Source of the DNA: Glutamicibacter soli
GTDB lineage: Bacteria; Actinomycetota; Actinomycetes; Actinomycetales; Micrococcaceae
Direction: 5' to 3'
Assembly: GCF_003309065.1 (NCBI RefSeq)
Contig: NZ_POAF01000001.1
Coordinates: 1-64,000 of the forward strand
DNA: 64,000 bases
Part shown: positions 52,956 to 61,910 of the stretch, piece after piece
Numbering within the stretch: the first letter of the stretch is position 1
How the letters are laid out: each line of letters begins with the position of its first letter
Notes under the pieces: generated by a model
What the model was told of the DNA's origin: nothing
The model's database searches: none
The model's input: only the letters and a program-made list of their open reading frames with translations
Program-made: the position numbers and the translations under genes

Positions 52956-54079
52956 GCGAAGAAACCCGCAAGGCGCCGGGCCTCAAGCTCGGCAAGATCG
53001 GCGGCGTGCCGGTCTACCTGTCCTCCTCTTGGTTCATCATCACCGCGGTGATCACCGTCTCCATGGGCGTGCAGCTCTCGCAGACCGCGCTGATCCCGGC
53101 GGCCGGCGCCTACCTGCTGGGTTTCGCCTGCGCGGTGGCTATCGCGCTGGCGGTGCTGGTGCACGAGGTCGCCCACGCCATGGTGGCGCGCGCCTTCAAG
53201 TGGCCCGACGCGCACATCGTGCTCACCCTGATGGGCGGGCACACCCAGTTCGGCTCCTTCAAGGCCAGCCCCGGGGCCTCGCTCTGGGTGGCGCTGGCCG
53301 GGCCGCTGTCCAACTTCGCGCTGGCTGGCCTGGGGTGGGGGATCGGCCAGCTGGTCGAGCTGAACATCTACCTGCAGCTGCTGCTCGACTTCGGCGTGTA
53401 CGCGAACCTGCTGCTGGGCGCCTTCAACGCGCTGCCCGGGCTGCCGCTGGACGGCGGCCGGCTGGTCGAGTCGATCGTCTGGAAGGCCACCGGATCCCAG
53501 TACAAGGGCACCATCGCCTCGGCCTGGGCGGGCCGGGCGATCGCCGTCGCGGTGGTCTTCTTCTTCGTGGCCTGGCCGTTTCTGCGCGGCCAGCAGGTGC
53601 AGATCATCACCGCAGTGGTGGGCCTGATGGTGGCCGTGTTCATGTGGCAGGCGACCACCGCGCTGATCGGGCATTCGAAGCTGATGCTGAACCTGCCCAC
53701 CGTGATCGCCTCCGATCTGATGCAGCCGGCCAGCGCCATGGCCTCGGCCGCGTCCGTGGCCGACGTGCACCTGCGCCGGGCCAAGCGCGGCGGCCAGGTC
53801 ATCCTGGTCGACCCGCGCGGCATGCCCGTGGGTGTGGTCGACGAGGCGGCGCTGGCCCGGGTCGATCCGGCGCACGCCGCGCAGGCGCCCGCGCTGGCGG
53901 TCTCCCGGGCGCTGGGCGAAGGCGCCGTGGTGGCCGAGGACTCCGACGGCCGCGAACTGATCGACTACCTGGCCAGCGTGCCCACCGCCGAATACGCGGT
54001 GATCTCCAGCCGCGGCGTCGTGGTCGGGCTGCTGCACCAGACCGACATCGTCAACGCGGTCACCGGCCGCAGGAAATAA
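52952..54079 (+). CDS. Site-2 protease family (M50) intramembrane metalloprotease with C-terminal CBS-like region
   Basis: A 375-residue membrane protease. HEVAH at residues 71-75 and Asp167 in PLDGGRLVES are the zinc ligands. Six helices precede a cytoplasmic C-terminus (about 245-375) with weak CBS-pair character (ASDLMQPAS, GGQVILVDPRGMPVGVVDEAAL, EYAVISSRGVVVGLLHQTDIVNAV). Such proteases cut membrane substrates, often anti-sigma factors; the substrate is unknown. Translation is coupled to the HAD gene by ATGA overlap, and it heads toward the trmI-arc-dop genes. Confidence 0.9.
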   Translation: MSEETRKAPGLKLGKIGGVPVYLSSSWFIITAVITVSMGVQLSQTALIPAAGAYLLGFACAVAIALAVLVHEVAHAMVARAFKWPDAHIVLTLMGGHTQFGSFKASPGASLWVALAGPLSNFALAGLGWGIGQLVELNIYLQLLLDFGVYANLLLGAFNALPGLPLDGGRLVESIVWKATGSQYKGTIASAWAGRAIAVAVVFFFVAWPFLRGQQVQIITAVVGLMVAVFMWQATTALIGHSKLMLNLPTVIASDLMQPASAMASAASVADVHLRRAKRGGQVILVDPRGMPVGVVDEAALARVDPAHAAQAPALAVSRALGEGAVVAEDSDGRELIDYLASVPTAEYAVISSRGVVVGLLHQTDIVNAVTGRRK

Positions 54080-54121
54080 CCCCATTAAACTTCCAAGCAC
54101 CAACCAATGAAGGACAACACC

Positions 54122-55204
54122 GTGAGCCAGAGTTCCGAGCAGCCCCAGCCAGCCGCCGCCCCGCACGGCGCGCACGCCCGCCGCGGCCCTTTCCGCGTGG
54201 GCGACCGCGTGCAGCTGACCGATGAAAAGCGCCGCATCAACACCATCACCCTGCAGCCCGGCGGGGAGTTCCACACCCACAAGGGCGTGCTGCCGCACGA
54301 GGACATCATCGGGCTGCCCGAGGGCTCGGTCATCGAGAACGTGGACGGCTTCCGCTACCAGGCGCTGCGCCCGCTGGCCAAGGACTTCGTGCTCTCCATG
54401 CCGCGCGGGGCCACCGTGGTCTACCCGAAGGACGCCGCGCAGATCGTGCAGTTCGGCGACATCTACCCCGGAGCCCGCGTGGTGGAGGCCGGCGTGGGCT
54501 CCGGCGCGCTGTCCATCTCGCTGCTGCGCGCGGTGGGGGACGGCGGCTACCTGCACTCCTTCGAGCGCCGCGAGGAATTCGCGGACATCGCCCGCGGCAA
54601 TGTCTCCACCGTCTTCGGCGGGGAGCACCCGGCCTGGCAGATCTCCATCGGCGACTTCCAGGACCGCGTGGTTCAGCTGGAGGAGCCGGGCAGCATCGAC
54701 CGCGTGGTGCTTGACATGCTCAGCCCCTGGGAGTGCCTGGATGCGGTGGCCACCGTGCTGGCCCCGGGCGGGGTGTGGACCAACTACGTCTCCTCGGTGA
54801 CCCAGATGTCGCGCGTGGTGGAGGCCATCCGCGAATCCGGCCAGTTCACCGAGCCCGAGTGCTTCGAGACCCTGCTGCGCGGCTGGCACGTGGACGGCCT
54901 GGCCGTGCGCCCGGACCACCGCATGGTCGCGCACACCGCGTTCCTGATCACCACCCGCCGGCTGGCCGACGCCGCGAACGGCATCCCGAAGGCCAAGCGC
55001 ATCAAGGAGCACTCCTACTCGGCCGAGGACCTGAGCGCCTGGACCCGCGACCACTCCGAGGAGGAGTGGACCGCGCAGGCCCTGGGCGAGCGCGGCCTGT
55101 CGGACAAGAAGCTGCGCCGCGCGGCGCGCGATGCGAACCAGGCGGTGCGCGTGCGCGCCGCCCACGCCGAGGACGCCGCGGCGGCCGCCGAGGAGCAGGA
55201 CTAG
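54122..55204 (+). CDS. trmI: tRNA (adenine-N1-)-methyltransferase TrmI
   Basis: It methylates A58 in the tRNA T-loop using S-adenosylmethionine. In the 360-residue protein an N-terminal beta domain (about 15-95) precedes the Rossmann methyltransferase: VVEAGVGSGALSISLLR (about 121), DYSS-type region VVLDMLSPWECLD (about 197) and a C-terminal extension rich in Ala/Asp. GTG 54122 is preferred because AAGGA lies about 7 nt upstream; ATG 54107 has none. Its place before arc is conserved in actinobacteria. Confidence 0.9.
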   Translation: MSQSSEQPQPAAAPHGAHARRGPFRVGDRVQLTDEKRRINTITLQPGGEFHTHKGVLPHEDIIGLPEGSVIENVDGFRYQALRPLAKDFVLSMPRGATVVYPKDAAQIVQFGDIYPGARVVEAGVGSGALSISLLRAVGDGGYLHSFERREEFADIARGNVSTVFGGEHPAWQISIGDFQDRVVQLEEPGSIDRVVLDMLSPWECLDAVATVLAPGGVWTNYVSSVTQMSRVVEAIRESGQFTEPECFETLLRGWHVDGLAVRPDHRMVAHTAFLITTRRLADAANGIPKAKRIKEHSYSAEDLSAWTRDHSEEEWTAQALGERGLSDKKLRRAARDANQAVRVRAAHAEDAAAAAEEQD

Positions 55205-55221
55205 CCGGTGAGCGGTCCGTC

Positions 55222-55244
55222 ATCTGAGACGTTGCGTCTCAGAT
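55222..55244. promoter_or_regulatory. Perfect dyad upstream of arc
   Basis: ATCTGAGACG and its exact complement CGTCTCAGAT are separated by TTG. It lies between the trmI stop and a separate GC-rich terminator, about 100 bp before arc. It could be an operator for the Pup locus or a second trmI terminator stem. Confidence 0.4.
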
Positions 55245-55251
55245 GGTGAAT

Positions 55252-55286
55252 CAACGGCCCCGGGTGCGCTGAACCCGGGGCCGTTG
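55252..55286 (+). terminator. Terminator of trmI
   Basis: A perfect 14-bp stem (CAACGGCCCCGGGT and complement) with a 7-nt loop between trmI and arc, implying arc has its own promoter. Confidence 0.7.
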
Positions 55287-55340
55287 TCCGTACGATGGAG
55301 TTAGCCGCACGCGGCGCGAACGAGTGTAGGGAGAAGTAAC

Positions 55341-57020
55341 GTGAGCGAAAGCCTTGAGGCGCAGCAACTGGCGCAGCGCCTGCAGATGACCGAACGCCAG
55401 GTCAACGTGCTGCGGGACAAGAACCGCGCGCTGGACAAGCAGCTGGCCGGGATCGGTGGCAACAACCAGCGCCTGGTCGCGCTGCTGGAAACCACGCGCG
55501 AGCAGATCATCAACCTCAAGGCAGCCCTGGAACGCGACGGCGACGCCCCGTTCAGCTACGGCACCATCACCGCCAAGCACCCGCGCCGCCACCCCGAACC
55601 GGGGCTGGGCATCGAATCCACCGCGATCCAGGCCGTGGACGTCATGTACTCCGGGCGCAAGATGCGGGTGACTATCTCCCCGCTGCTCGACTTCGAGAAG
55701 CTACACGTGGGCCAGCAGGTGCTGCTCAACGAGGCGCTGGTGGTCATCGCCGGGCTGGGCTACGAGGAGACCGGCGAGCTGGTCACCATCAAGGAGCTGC
55801 TGGAGGACCACCAGGCGGTGGTCATGGCCCGGGCCGACGACCAGCGGGTGATCACCCTGGCCCAGCCGCTGCGCGAGCAGCACCTGCGTGTGGGCGACCA
55901 GCTCACCCTCGACCCGCGCACCGGGCTGGCCATGAGCCGCGTGCAGCTGACCGACATGCAGTCCCTGGTGCTGGAGGAAGTCCCCGATATCGCCTACTCG
56001 GACATCGGCGGGCTGAACTCGCAGATCGAGGCGATCCAGGATTCGGTCGAGCTTCCCTTCTCCCACCCGGAGCTCTACCGCGAGCACGGGCTGAGCGCCC
56101 CCAAGGGCATCCTGCTCTACGGCCCTCCGGGCTGCGGCAAGACCCTGATCGCCAAGGCCGTGGCGCACTCGCTGGCCCAGCGCGCCGCCGAGCGCAATGG
56201 CGAAGGCGCCACCCGCAGCTACTTCCTGAACATCAAGGGCCCGGAGCTGCTGGACAAGTACGTGGGCGAAACCGAACGCCACATCCGGCTGATCTTCGCC
56301 CGCGCCCGCGAGAAGGCGCTGCACGGCGACCCGGTCGTGGTGTTCTTCGACGAGATGGAATCGCTGTTCCGCACCCGCGGCACCGGCGTCTCCTCGGACG
56401 TGGAAACCACCATCGTGCCGCAGCTGCTGGCGGAGATCGACGGCGTGGAGCGGCTGGACAACGTGATCGTGATCGGCGCCTCGAACCGCGAGGACATGAT
56501 CGACCCGGCCATCCTGCGCCCCGGGCGGCTGGACGTGAAGATCAAGATCCGCCGCCCGGACGCCGAGGGCGCCGCGGAGATCTTCGGCAAGTACCTCACC
56601 ACCGACCTGCCCATCCACCCCGAGGAGCTGGCCGCCGACGCCGACGCGCAGGCCACCATCGAGCGCATGATCCGCGGCACCGTCGAGGCCATGTATTCCA
56701 CCGCTCCGATCAACGAGTTCCTGGAGGTCACCTACGTGACCGGCGCCTCGGAGATCCTCTACTTCAAGGACTTCGCCTCCGGAGCGGTCATCCACAACGT
56801 GGTGGACCGGGCGAAGAAGCACGCCATCAAGGCGCTGATCACCGGCGGCGAGCGCGGGCTGAAGATGGAGTACCTGCTGCGCGCGGTGCGCGAGGAGTTC
56901 GCCGAGCACGAGGACATGCCCAACACCACCAACCCCGACGACTGGGCCCGGATCTCCGGGCGCAAGGGGGAGCGGATCAGCAACATCCGCTCGCTGGTGA
57001 ACCAGCGGGGCGCCAAGTGA
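55341..57020 (+). CDS. arc: AAA+ ATPase ARC/Mpa (Pup-dependent unfoldase)
   Basis: A 559-residue ring ATPase that recognises Pup through its coiled coil. N-terminal coiled coil (about 3-55), double OB region (about 60-225), then AAA+: Walker A GPPGCGKT (261-268), Walker [13 protein letters not shown] (about 332-343) and sensor motifs [17 protein letters not shown]. The C-terminus is ...SLVNQRGAK and lacks the GQYL tail used by Mpa to dock on the 20S proteasome. GGGAGAAG precedes GTG 55341. The stop overlaps dop. Confidence 0.93.
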   Translation: MSESLEAQQLAQRLQMTERQVNVLRDKNRALDKQLAGIGGNNQRLVALLETTREQIINLKAALERDGDAPFSYGTITAKHPRRHPEPGLGIESTAIQAVDVMYSGRKMRVTISPLLDFEKLHVGQQVLLNEALVVIAGLGYEETGELVTIKELLEDHQAVVMARADDQRVITLAQPLREQHLRVGDQLTLDPRTGLAMSRVQLTDMQSLVLEEVPDIAYSDIGGLNSQIEAIQDSVELPFSHPELYREHGLSAPKGILLYGPPGCGKTLIAKAVAHSLAQRAAERNGEGATRSYFLNIKGPELLDKYVGETERHIRLIFARAREKALHGDPVVVFFDEMESLFRTRGTGVSSDVETTIVPQLLAEIDGVERLDNVIVIGASNREDMIDPAILRPGRLDVKIKIRRPDAEGAAEIFGKYLTTDLPIHPEELAADADAQATIERMIRGTVEAMYSTAPINEFLEVTYVTGASEILYFKDFASGAVIHNVVDRAKKHAIKALITGGERGLKMEYLLRAVREEFAEHEDMPNTTNPDDWARISGRKGERISNIRSLVNQRGAK

Positions 57021-58630
57021 GCGCCCGCCGGCTGGTCGGGCTGGAGACCGAATACGGCATCATCCGCCCCGGCATGCCCAAGGCTAACGCCACGGTGCTT
57101 TCCGCGCAGATCGTCGACTCCTACGCCCAGCTGGTCGCCCAGGGGGATGCGCGGGTGCAGGGTGCGCGCTGGGACTACGCCGACGAATCCCCGCTGCAGG
57201 ATGCCCGCGGCTTCGCCATCAACCGCGCCGACGCCCATCCCAGCCAGCTCACCGATGTGGAGCCGGATCAGCAGGAGGGCATCTGGACCGCGGAGTCCAT
57301 CGCGCTGTCGGGCAATGACGCGCGCATCGGCTCCACCCTGTACCAGGAGAAGGACACCACCGACGTGGTGATGAACATGGTGCTGGGCAACGGCGCGCGC
57401 CTGTACGTGGACCATGCGCACCCGGAGTACTCCAGCCCCGAATCCACCTCGCCGCGCGCCGCGGTGCTCTGGGACCAGGCCGGCGACGAGGTGATGCGCC
57501 GCGCCGCGGACTCCGCGCAGCGCTTGGGCGGCGGGCAGCTGCTGCTCTACAAGAACAACACCGACAACAAGTCGGTCTCCTACGGCGCGCACGAGAACTA
57601 CCTGGTGCCCCGCGCGGTGGAGTTCTCCGCACTGGTTTCCGGGCTCACCCCGTTTTTCGCCACCCGGCAGATTTTCTGCGGCGCCGGGCGCGTGGGCCGG
57701 GGCATGCTGGGCGAGCGCGCCGAATTCCAGATCTCGCAGCGCGCGGACTTCTTCGAGGCGGAGGTGGGGCTGGAAACCACCATCAACCGCCCGATCATCA
57801 ACACCCGCGACGAGCCGCACGCGGTCTGGGACAAGTACCGCCGGCTGCACGTGATCATCGGCGACGCGAACCTGGGGCAGATCTCCACGCTGCTGCGCGT
57901 GGGCACCACCAACCTGGTGCTCAGCCTCATCGAGGCGGGCCTCGCGCCCGCGCTGGAGCTTGAGGACCCGGTGGCGGCGCTGCAGCAGATCAGCCACGAC
58001 CCGAGCCTGGCAACCGCGGTGCGGCTGCGCGGCGGGCGGCGCCTGAGCGCCATTCAGATCCAGCGCGAATACCTGCTGGCGGCCCAGGGGTACTGCGCCT
58101 CCCGGGGGATCGAGGACGCCGACACCGCCGAGATCCTGCAGCGCTGGGAGGCCGTCCTGGATCTGCTGGAGCGCGATCCGCTGCTGGCCGCGGACCAGGT
58201 CGACTGGATCGCCAAGTACAAGCTGGTCACCTCCTTCGCGCAGCGCCACGGTTTGGGCCTGGATGACCCGCGGATCGGGCTGATGGACCTGCAGTGGGCG
58301 GACCTGCGCCAGGACAAGGGCCTGTACTACCGGCTCGCCGCGCGCGGGGCCATGCAGAGCTTGTTCAGCCAGGAGCAGATCAACCAGGCGGTCGCCGCCC
58401 CGCCGGAGGACACCCGGGCCTACCTGCGCGGCATGACCCTGCAGCGCTACGCCCCCTATGTGGTCGCGGCCAACTGGGACGCGCTGACCTTCGCGGTGCC
58501 CGGGGCGCGCCGGGTGAACCGGGTGTTCCTTTCCGAGCCGCTGGGCGGCTCGCGCAAGGACGTGGGCCGACTGTTCGAGGCGAATCTGGAGATCGACGAG
58601 TTCATCAACAAGTTGGCGCCGCGCGCCTAG
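57017..58630 (+). CDS. dop: Pup deamidase/depupylase Dop
   Basis: A glutamine-synthetase-like enzyme of 537 residues that converts Pup C-terminal Gln to Glu and removes Pup from proteins. GLETEYGI is the nucleotide-binding start, and [14 protein letters not shown] contains the catalytic Asp. The ~40-residue Dop loop between about 70 and 105 ([30 protein letters not shown]) distinguishes it from PafA. GTG 57017 overlaps the arc stop (GTGA), so the two are translated together. Confidence 0.93.
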   Translation: MSARRLVGLETEYGIIRPGMPKANATVLSAQIVDSYAQLVAQGDARVQGARWDYADESPLQDARGFAINRADAHPSQLTDVEPDQQEGIWTAESIALSGNDARIGSTLYQEKDTTDVVMNMVLGNGARLYVDHAHPEYSSPESTSPRAAVLWDQAGDEVMRRAADSAQRLGGGQLLLYKNNTDNKSVSYGAHENYLVPRAVEFSALVSGLTPFFATRQIFCGAGRVGRGMLGERAEFQISQRADFFEAEVGLETTINRPIINTRDEPHAVWDKYRRLHVIIGDANLGQISTLLRVGTTNLVLSLIEAGLAPALELEDPVAALQQISHDPSLATAVRLRGGRRLSAIQIQREYLLAAQGYCASRGIEDADTAEILQRWEAVLDLLERDPLLAADQVDWIAKYKLVTSFAQRHGLGLDDPRIGLMDLQWADLRQDKGLYYRLAARGAMQSLFSQEQINQAVAAPPEDTRAYLRGMTLQRYAPYVVAANWDALTFAVPGARRVNRVFLSEPLGGSRKDVGRLFEANLEIDEFINKLAPRA

Positions 58631-58701
58631 AGCGAGCAGAATAAGAATCACTGCCGGTGCGTAATTCGCGGCAGCGTAGTTTCAAGCAGAAGGAGAGGGC
58701 C

Positions 58702-58884
58702 ATGACCCAGGAAAGCTTTTCGTCCCGCCGGCAGAGCGAGACCCAGGAGCATGCCGAGCAGATCCAGGTCAACACCACCGGCCAGTCCGCCGGCGTCGAC
58801 GACCTGCTCGACGAGATCGACTCGGTCCTGGAATCCAACGCCGAGGAATTCGTCCGCGGCTTCGTGCAGAAGGGCGGCCAGTAG
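58702..58884 (+). CDS. pup: Prokaryotic ubiquitin-like protein Pup
   Basis: A 60-residue intrinsically disordered tag. The helix that binds Arc and PafA is DDLLDEIDSVLESNAEEFV, and the C-terminus is KGGQ, so deamidation by Dop is needed before ligation. AAGGAGAG precedes ATG 58702. No 20S gene follows; pafA starts 69 bp downstream. Confidence 0.96.
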   Translation: MTQESFSSRRQSETQEHAEQIQVNTTGQSAGVDDLLDEIDSVLESNAEEFVRGFVQKGGQ

Positions 58885-58953
58885 CCTTCCGGGCTGCCGC
58901 CACCATCCATAGGCGCCGGACCAGGCGCCGCAGCTGAAGGGAAGTACTTTCGA

Positions 58954-60327
58954 GTGGATCGCAGAATCTTCGGGCTGGAAACCGAATTCGGGCTCAACTA
59001 CGTGCCGTCCGACGGACGCCGGCTGACCCCGGAGGACGCCGCCAGGCACCTGTTCCGCCCGATCGTGGCCTGGGGCCGCAGCTCGAACGTCTTCCTGGAG
59101 AACGGCTCCCGGCTCTATCTGGACGTGGGATCCCACCCGGAGTACGCCACGGCCGAATGCGACCAGCTGCTGCAGCTGATCGCCCACGACCGCGCCGGCG
59201 AGGCGCTGATGCTCGACCTGGTGGACCAGGCCGAGGACCGCCTGGCCGAAGAGGGGCATGAGGGCAAGATCTTCATGTTCAAGAACAACGTGGACTCCGC
59301 CGGGAACTCCTACGGCTGCCACGAGAACTACCTGATCCCGCGCAAGATCGAATTCAGGCGCCTGGCCGACATGCTCATCCCGTTCCTGGTCACCCGCCAG
59401 CTGCTGTGCGGCGCGGGCAACCTGGTGCAGGTGGACGACGAGACCAGGTACGTCTTCTCGCAGCGCGCGGACCACATGTGGGAGGGCGTCTCCTCGGCGA
59501 CCACCCGTTCGCGCCCGATCATCAACACCCGCGACGAGCCGCACGCGGACGCCGAATACCACCGCCGGCTGCACGTGATCGTGGGCGACTCCACGATGAG
59601 CGAAACCACCCAGCTGTTGAAGATCGGCGCCACCGACCTGGTGCTGCGGCTGATCGAATCCGGGGAGATCTACCACGATCTGCGCCTGGAGAACCCGATC
59701 CGCTCCATCCGCCAGGTCTCGCACGACTTCACCGGGCAGACCGTGGTGCGCCTGATGGGCGGGGACGAGCCGACGGCGCTGCAGATCCAGTGGGTGCTCT
59801 TCGAAGCTGTCAAGGAATTCGTGGAGCGCCACGGCGCCCACCACGACCGCGTCGAGCAAATCCTGGAACTCTGGGAGCGGGTGCTTACCGCCATCGAGTC
59901 ACAGGACTTCTCCGCCATCGACAGCGACATCGACTGGGCCATCAAGCGCAAGCTGCTGCTCGGGTACGCGCAGAAGAACTCGCTGGAGCTCTCCTCGCAC
60001 CGGCTGGCCCAGCTGAACCTGACCTACCACGACATCGACCCCGCCCGCGGGCTGTTCCACCTGCTGGCCAAGCGCGGGCTGGCCACCTCCGTGGTGTCAG
60101 ACGAGCAGATCCGCGACGCCGTGGTGAATCCGCCGTCCACCACCCGCGCAGCGCTGCGCGCCAAGTTCATCCGCGCGGCCCGCGCCACCGGCCGGCGCTA
60201 CAGCGCCGACTGGGTGCACATGAAATACGAGGAAGGCGCCGGCGGCATCGTGCTTGCCAAGGACCCGTTCGCGACCAGCAACCCGCAGGTCGATGAGCTG
60301 ATCCAGATCATGAGCCAGCCCGTCTAG
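58954..60327 (+). CDS. pafA: Pup--protein ligase PafA
   Basis: It activates Pup Glu with ATP and forms an isopeptide bond with substrate lysines. The 457-residue protein has RRIFGLETEFGLNY at the start, the catalytic Asp in LYLDVGSHPEYATAECD (near residue 59) and HENYLIPR; there is no Dop loop. GAAGGGAAG lies about 10 nt before GTG 58954. In mycobacteria prcB and prcA lie between pup and pafA; here only 69 bp separate them. Confidence 0.94.
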   Translation: MDRRIFGLETEFGLNYVPSDGRRLTPEDAARHLFRPIVAWGRSSNVFLENGSRLYLDVGSHPEYATAECDQLLQLIAHDRAGEALMLDLVDQAEDRLAEEGHEGKIFMFKNNVDSAGNSYGCHENYLIPRKIEFRRLADMLIPFLVTRQLLCGAGNLVQVDDETRYVFSQRADHMWEGVSSATTRSRPIINTRDEPHADAEYHRRLHVIVGDSTMSETTQLLKIGATDLVLRLIESGEIYHDLRLENPIRSIRQVSHDFTGQTVVRLMGGDEPTALQIQWVLFEAVKEFVERHGAHHDRVEQILELWERVLTAIESQDFSAIDSDIDWAIKRKLLLGYAQKNSLELSSHRLAQLNLTYHDIDPARGLFHLLAKRGLATSVVSDEQIRDAVVNPPSTTRAALRAKFIRAARATGRRYSADWVHMKYEEGAGGIVLAKDPFATSNPQVDELIQIMSQPV

Positions 60328-60445
60328 GGAGCTGGTGGAAAGACTTTTCACAGCAAGCCGAACTAGGCTTGCAAGCGAGCGCGTTCCGCTGACACGCAGG
60401 TTCGCCACGCAATTTTTGAAATACCGGAAGAACGAAAGTAGATTC

Positions 60446-61378
60446 GTGCGCAAAGTTTTGGCAGCAGCCGCCACCGCTTCAATCCTCGCCCTGGCCGCCT
60501 GCGGCTCCTCGAGCAGCAGCGAACTGGCCGACATCAAGGTCACCCCGGCCAAGGACGCCAGCACCGCTCCAGAGGTCAGCATCGACGCCCCCTTCCTGAC
60601 CGAGAAGGACGAGGCGGTCAACGTGGTCAAGGGCGAGGGCGCCGAGATCAACCCGGGTGACACCATCCAGGTGAAGTCCGGGCTCTACAAGACCATCGAC
60701 GGCAAGCTGACCAACGAGAACTTCACTGGCCAGGCCGCCCCGATGGTGCTGGACGACCAGTTCAAGCAGACCATGCCCTCGCTCTACAACGTGCTGATCG
60801 ACGGCCACGTCGGCGACTGGGTCGCCTACTCGGCGATCGAGAGCGTCGACGCCAATGGCGCGCAGAAGACCCCGGAGCCGGGCAGCCGCGCCGAGCGCAT
60901 CATCGTGATGACCATCGAGGGCACCACCCCGGCCAGCTCCAAGCTCTCCGAGGAGGAGACCGCGAAGCTGAAGAAGGAAGGCAAGCTGCCGACCGTCAGC
61001 TTCAAGGACAAGCAGCCCACCATTAACATCCCGAAGGATGTCGAGGCGCCCAAGGGCCTGGTCGTGGACGTGCTGGAGCAGGGCACCAAGGGCGAAGCAG
61101 CCACCGAGACCTCCACGGTCAAGGCCAAGTACCTGGGCGTCACCTACGCCGACGGCAAGAAGTTCGACGGCAACTTCGACGCCGACGCCACCCAGTTCGG
61201 CCTGAACCAGGTCATCAAGGGCTGGACCCAGGGCCTGACCGGCCTGAAGGCGGGCTCTAAGGTCATGCTGACCATCCCCGCCGATCTGGCCTACGGTGAT
61301 TCCTCTACCGGCGGATCGCCCACCGGAACCCTGGTGTTCTACGTAGAATTGACCGAGGTATCCGCCGCGGCCGGCTAA
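60446..61378 (+). CDS. FKBP-type peptidyl-prolyl isomerase lipoprotein
   Basis: An exported 310-residue lipoprotein with lipobox LALAAC (Cys19). It has two FKBP-like halves. The first (about 50-160) is degenerate. The second (about 215-308) keeps the fold, with VKAKYLGVTYADGKKFD, VIKGWTQGLTGLKAGSKVMLTIPADLAYG and LVFYVELTEV. It probably folds secreted proteins. Start GTG 60446 begins the signal peptide; AAAG upstream is a weak ribosome site. Sits downstream of pafA with a cytosolic FKBP next. Confidence 0.88.
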   Translation: MRKVLAAAATASILALAACGSSSSSELADIKVTPAKDASTAPEVSIDAPFLTEKDEAVNVVKGEGAEINPGDTIQVKSGLYKTIDGKLTNENFTGQAAPMVLDDQFKQTMPSLYNVLIDGHVGDWVAYSAIESVDANGAQKTPEPGSRAERIIVMTIEGTTPASSKLSEEETAKLKKEGKLPTVSFKDKQPTINIPKDVEAPKGLVVDVLEQGTKGEAATETSTVKAKYLGVTYADGKKFDGNFDADATQFGLNQVIKGWTQGLTGLKAGSKVMLTIPADLAYGDSSTGGSPTGTLVFYVELTEVSAAAG

Positions 61379-61415
61379 CAGCCAGCCGGACAACGAATAT
61401 AGAAAGGCCGTGAAC

Positions 61416-61811
61416 ATGTCGTTCGGAGAACGCAACTACGACCGCACCAAGCCGGAAATCGACTTCCCGGGCACCGATGCACCCACCGAGCTGGTCATCA
61501 CCGACCTGATCGAGGGCACCGGCGCCGAGGTCACCCCCGGCACCACCGTCCAGGCCCACTACGTGGGCGTCGCCTGGTCCACCGGCGAGGAATTCGACTC
61601 CTCCTGGGGCCGCGGCTCGACCCTCGACTTCCCGGTCGGCGTCGGCATGGTCATCCAGGGCTGGGACCAGGGCCTGCTGGGCATGAAGGTCGGCGGCCGC
61701 CGTCGCCTGGAAATCCCTTCGCACCTGGCCTACGGCGAACGCGGCGCCCCGGGCGCCATCGCCCCGAACGAAGCGCTGATCTTCGTGGTTGACCTGATGG
61801 GCACCAAGTAG
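61416..61811 (+). CDS. FKBP-type peptidyl-prolyl cis-trans isomerase
   Basis: A single-domain cytosolic isomerase of 131 residues with a complete active site: HYVGVAWSTGEEFDSSW, VIQGWDQGLLGMKVGGRRRLEIPSHLAYGERG and LIFVVDLMGTK. The conserved FKBP residues Tyr, Phe, Asp, Val/Ile and Trp are all present. AAAGG lies 8 nt before ATG 61416; GTG 61410 is too close. The gene pair of FKBPs between pafA and pafBC recalls Arthrobacter relatives. Confidence 0.92.
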   Translation: MSFGERNYDRTKPEIDFPGTDAPTELVITDLIEGTGAEVTPGTTVQAHYVGVAWSTGEEFDSSWGRGSTLDFPVGVGMVIQGWDQGLLGMKVGGRRRLEIPSHLAYGERGAPGAIAPNEALIFVVDLMGTK

Positions 61812-61832
61812 CCAGACCGCTTGACGCAAAAA

Positions 61833-61863
61833 GCTGTGGCCCCGACATCTTCGGGGCCACAGC
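61833..61863 (+). terminator. Terminator of the FKBP gene
   Basis: A perfect 13-bp stem (GCTGTGGCCCCGA and complement) with a 5-nt loop, separating the FKBP operon from pafBC. Confidence 0.8.
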
Positions 61864-61910
61864 CGTCTTAAAAGTCTGCGGTCAACGCCAAAAATCGCTA
61901 GGGTTATCTC

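Noticed and set aside
52718-55165. 815-codon open frame antisense to the site-2 protease and trmI
   Set aside because: Would run through two conserved genes and a coupled ATGA junction; composition is shadow-like.
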